Below, piece after piece: positions 37,055 to 37,487 of a stretch of DNA of 37,487 bases; positions within the stretch are counted from its first letter, which is position 1, and each line of letters opens with the position of its first letter. The stretch spans positions 1-37,487 of the forward strand of contig JAPPKT010000557.1 of NCBI GenBank assembly GCA_028819675.1, read 5' to 3'. A program made the position numbers and the translations under genes. Below the pieces are notes generated by a model, which was not told where the DNA came from, did not search any database, and worked only from the letters and a program-made list of their open reading frames with translations. The DNA is from Caldilineaceae bacterium. Lineage in GTDB: Bacteria; Chloroflexota; Anaerolineae; Caldilineales; Caldilineaceae.

Positions 37055-37104
37055 GAGAGTTCATGAGAGTATACGAGAGTTTGCGAGAGATTGAGGGGGA
37101 ATTG
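37055..37104. repeat. Five-unit decamer repeat (GAGAGTTNNN type)
   Basis: GAGAGTTCAT, GAGAGTATAC, GAGAGTTTGC, GAGAGATTGA and the degenerate GGGGGAATTG are in exact 10-bp register. The tract shares its pattern and period with that at 31176-31205 and fades into the G-rich tract. Confidence 0.6.
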
Positions 37105-37265
37105 GGGTGGGGGATGGTTTGGCGGGGTTGGTGGGGGTTGGGTGAGATCTCATTGGGGTGAAGGTGGGTGGGCGGGGCGGTTGGGGGGCAGTCTTGGGGT
37201 TTGAGGGGGGCTGTGGGGGTGATTTGGGGCATGGTTGGGGTGTTGGCGGGTGGGCGATGGGTAGG
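37089..37265 (+). repeat. G-rich, nearly C-free low-complexity tract with G-quadruplex motif
   Basis: The plus strand is dominated by G and T with very few C. Many runs of three to six G occur; at 37166-37188 four runs (GGG, GGG, GGGG, GGGGGG) are separated by 1, 1 and 5 nt, which meets the usual G-quadruplex pattern. Proline-rich open frames on the minus strand are a by-product of this composition. Confidence 0.55.
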
Positions 37266-37329
37266 GGGATACGGCCGCTGCTCATGGGGTGGCGTCTTTC
37301 TGCTATATTTTATTTATTTTTGACAGATT

Positions 37330-37349
37330 CCTGGCCTGCTATGGCCAGG
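37330..37349. terminator. 7-bp GC-rich hairpin over the stop of the edge gene
   Basis: CCTGGCC and GGCCAGG are perfectly complementary around a 6-nt loop (TGCTAT). The stop codon of the truncated minus-strand gene lies at the loop. In the minus direction it is followed by an A-rich, not T-rich, sequence, so a classical intrinsic terminator is not shown; it may act as an mRNA 3' end structure. Confidence 0.35.
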
Positions 37350-37487
37350 ATGGTTCCGAATGGGGCGTTTCTCCGTTTGTGCTGACAGTTGCTTCTGTAG
37401 CGAGGTCGAAGCCGGGGGCCTCGCCCTGCGGCGACGGGATGTCGTCCAAGTCTTCCAGGTCGTCCTCGTCGTCCTCGTCGTCCGGGC
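37339..37487 (-). CDS. C-terminal end of a gene cut by the window edge, acidic tail
   Basis: Partial: the 5' part lies beyond the window. The last 48 codons on the minus strand read a strongly acidic stretch (PDDEDDEDDLEDLDD) followed by a Pro/Ser/Thr-containing end (EPSWP) and TAG. The family cannot be identified from this piece. Another frame is also open here but would give a Thr/Arg-rich sequence that looks less like protein. Confidence 0.45.
   Translation of the reverse strand, partial: PDDEDDEDDLEDLDDIPSPQGEAPGFDLATEATVSTNGETPHSEPSWP

Larger units (their letters stand above)
36862..37338. other. Repeat-rich, G-rich intergenic region
   Basis: This 477-bp stretch upstream of the exporter genes has no convincing gene. 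It contains a 9-bp tandem repeat, a decamer repeat, a long strand-skewed G-rich tract, and an AT-rich segment (37302-37320) next to a hairpin. Confidence 0.5.

Noticed and set aside
36921..37285. Proline-rich minus-strand open frames
   Set aside because: Produced by the C-rich complement of the low-complexity G tract; no start signal and no domain.

Overview
The window looks like a chromosomal segment of a Chloroflexota bacterium, possibly of the Caldilinea/Anaerolineae type. This is an inference from gene content: envelope proteins with Pro/Thr-rich 'PTPT' linkers, a CpXC zinc-ribbon protein, menaquinone synthesis (MenA), a DUF3417-type glucan phosphorylase and weak ribosome binding sites. 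No rRNA, tRNA, CRISPR array, transposase, phage gene or plasmid gene was seen. It reads as mostly ordinary core and metabolic DNA.

Layout. (1) 0.2-2.9 kb, minus: an M29-type aminopeptidase and a TrkH/KtrB potassium channel subunit. (2) 3.35-9.8 kb, plus: histidine phosphatase, ThrH-like phosphatase, a small 4-TM protein, FbpB/FbpC-type ABC importer subunits without a binding protein, and glucose-6-phosphate dehydrogenase. (3) 10.2-13.7 kb, plus: 6-phosphogluconolactonase and alpha-glucan phosphorylase, so glycogen breakdown sits beside the oxidative pentose phosphate branch. (4) 13.8-20.6 kb, plus: TIGR01777 SDR protein, a 10-TM histidine-containing membrane protein, MenA, a CrtI/PYROXD2-like flavoprotein, a small beta-rich protein with a promoter placed for leaderless transcription, an alpha/beta hydrolase and a methyltransferase. 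(5) 20.6-25.8 kb, minus: LCP cell-wall ligase, a CinA homologue with a decayed NMN-deamidase domain, a CpXC/helical-repeat protein and a TPR protein. (6) 25.9-30.8 kb, minus: polX, a membrane-anchored SH3-like protein and ligA, joined by two 4-bp start/stop overlaps. (7) 30.8-37.5 kb: a 955-bp intergenic region, an orphan MalK/UgpC-type ATPase (plus), a heterodimeric ABC exporter pair (minus), then a repeat-rich and extremely G-rich intergenic region and the acidic C-terminus of a gene cut by the window edge.

The strongest candidate for something undescribed is the translationally coupled polX-SH3-ligA operon. Its PolX keeps the PHP nuclease motifs but has lost all three expected polymerase aspartates, and it is separated from NAD-dependent ligase by a membrane protein with a long acidic cytoplasmic tail carrying a repeated VEEP motif. 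Other points worth a second look are a decamer repeat family present in two intergenic regions, three inverted repeats packed between divergent trkH and the phosphatase gene, and extra low-complexity inserts at the same place in three neighbouring ABC ATPases.
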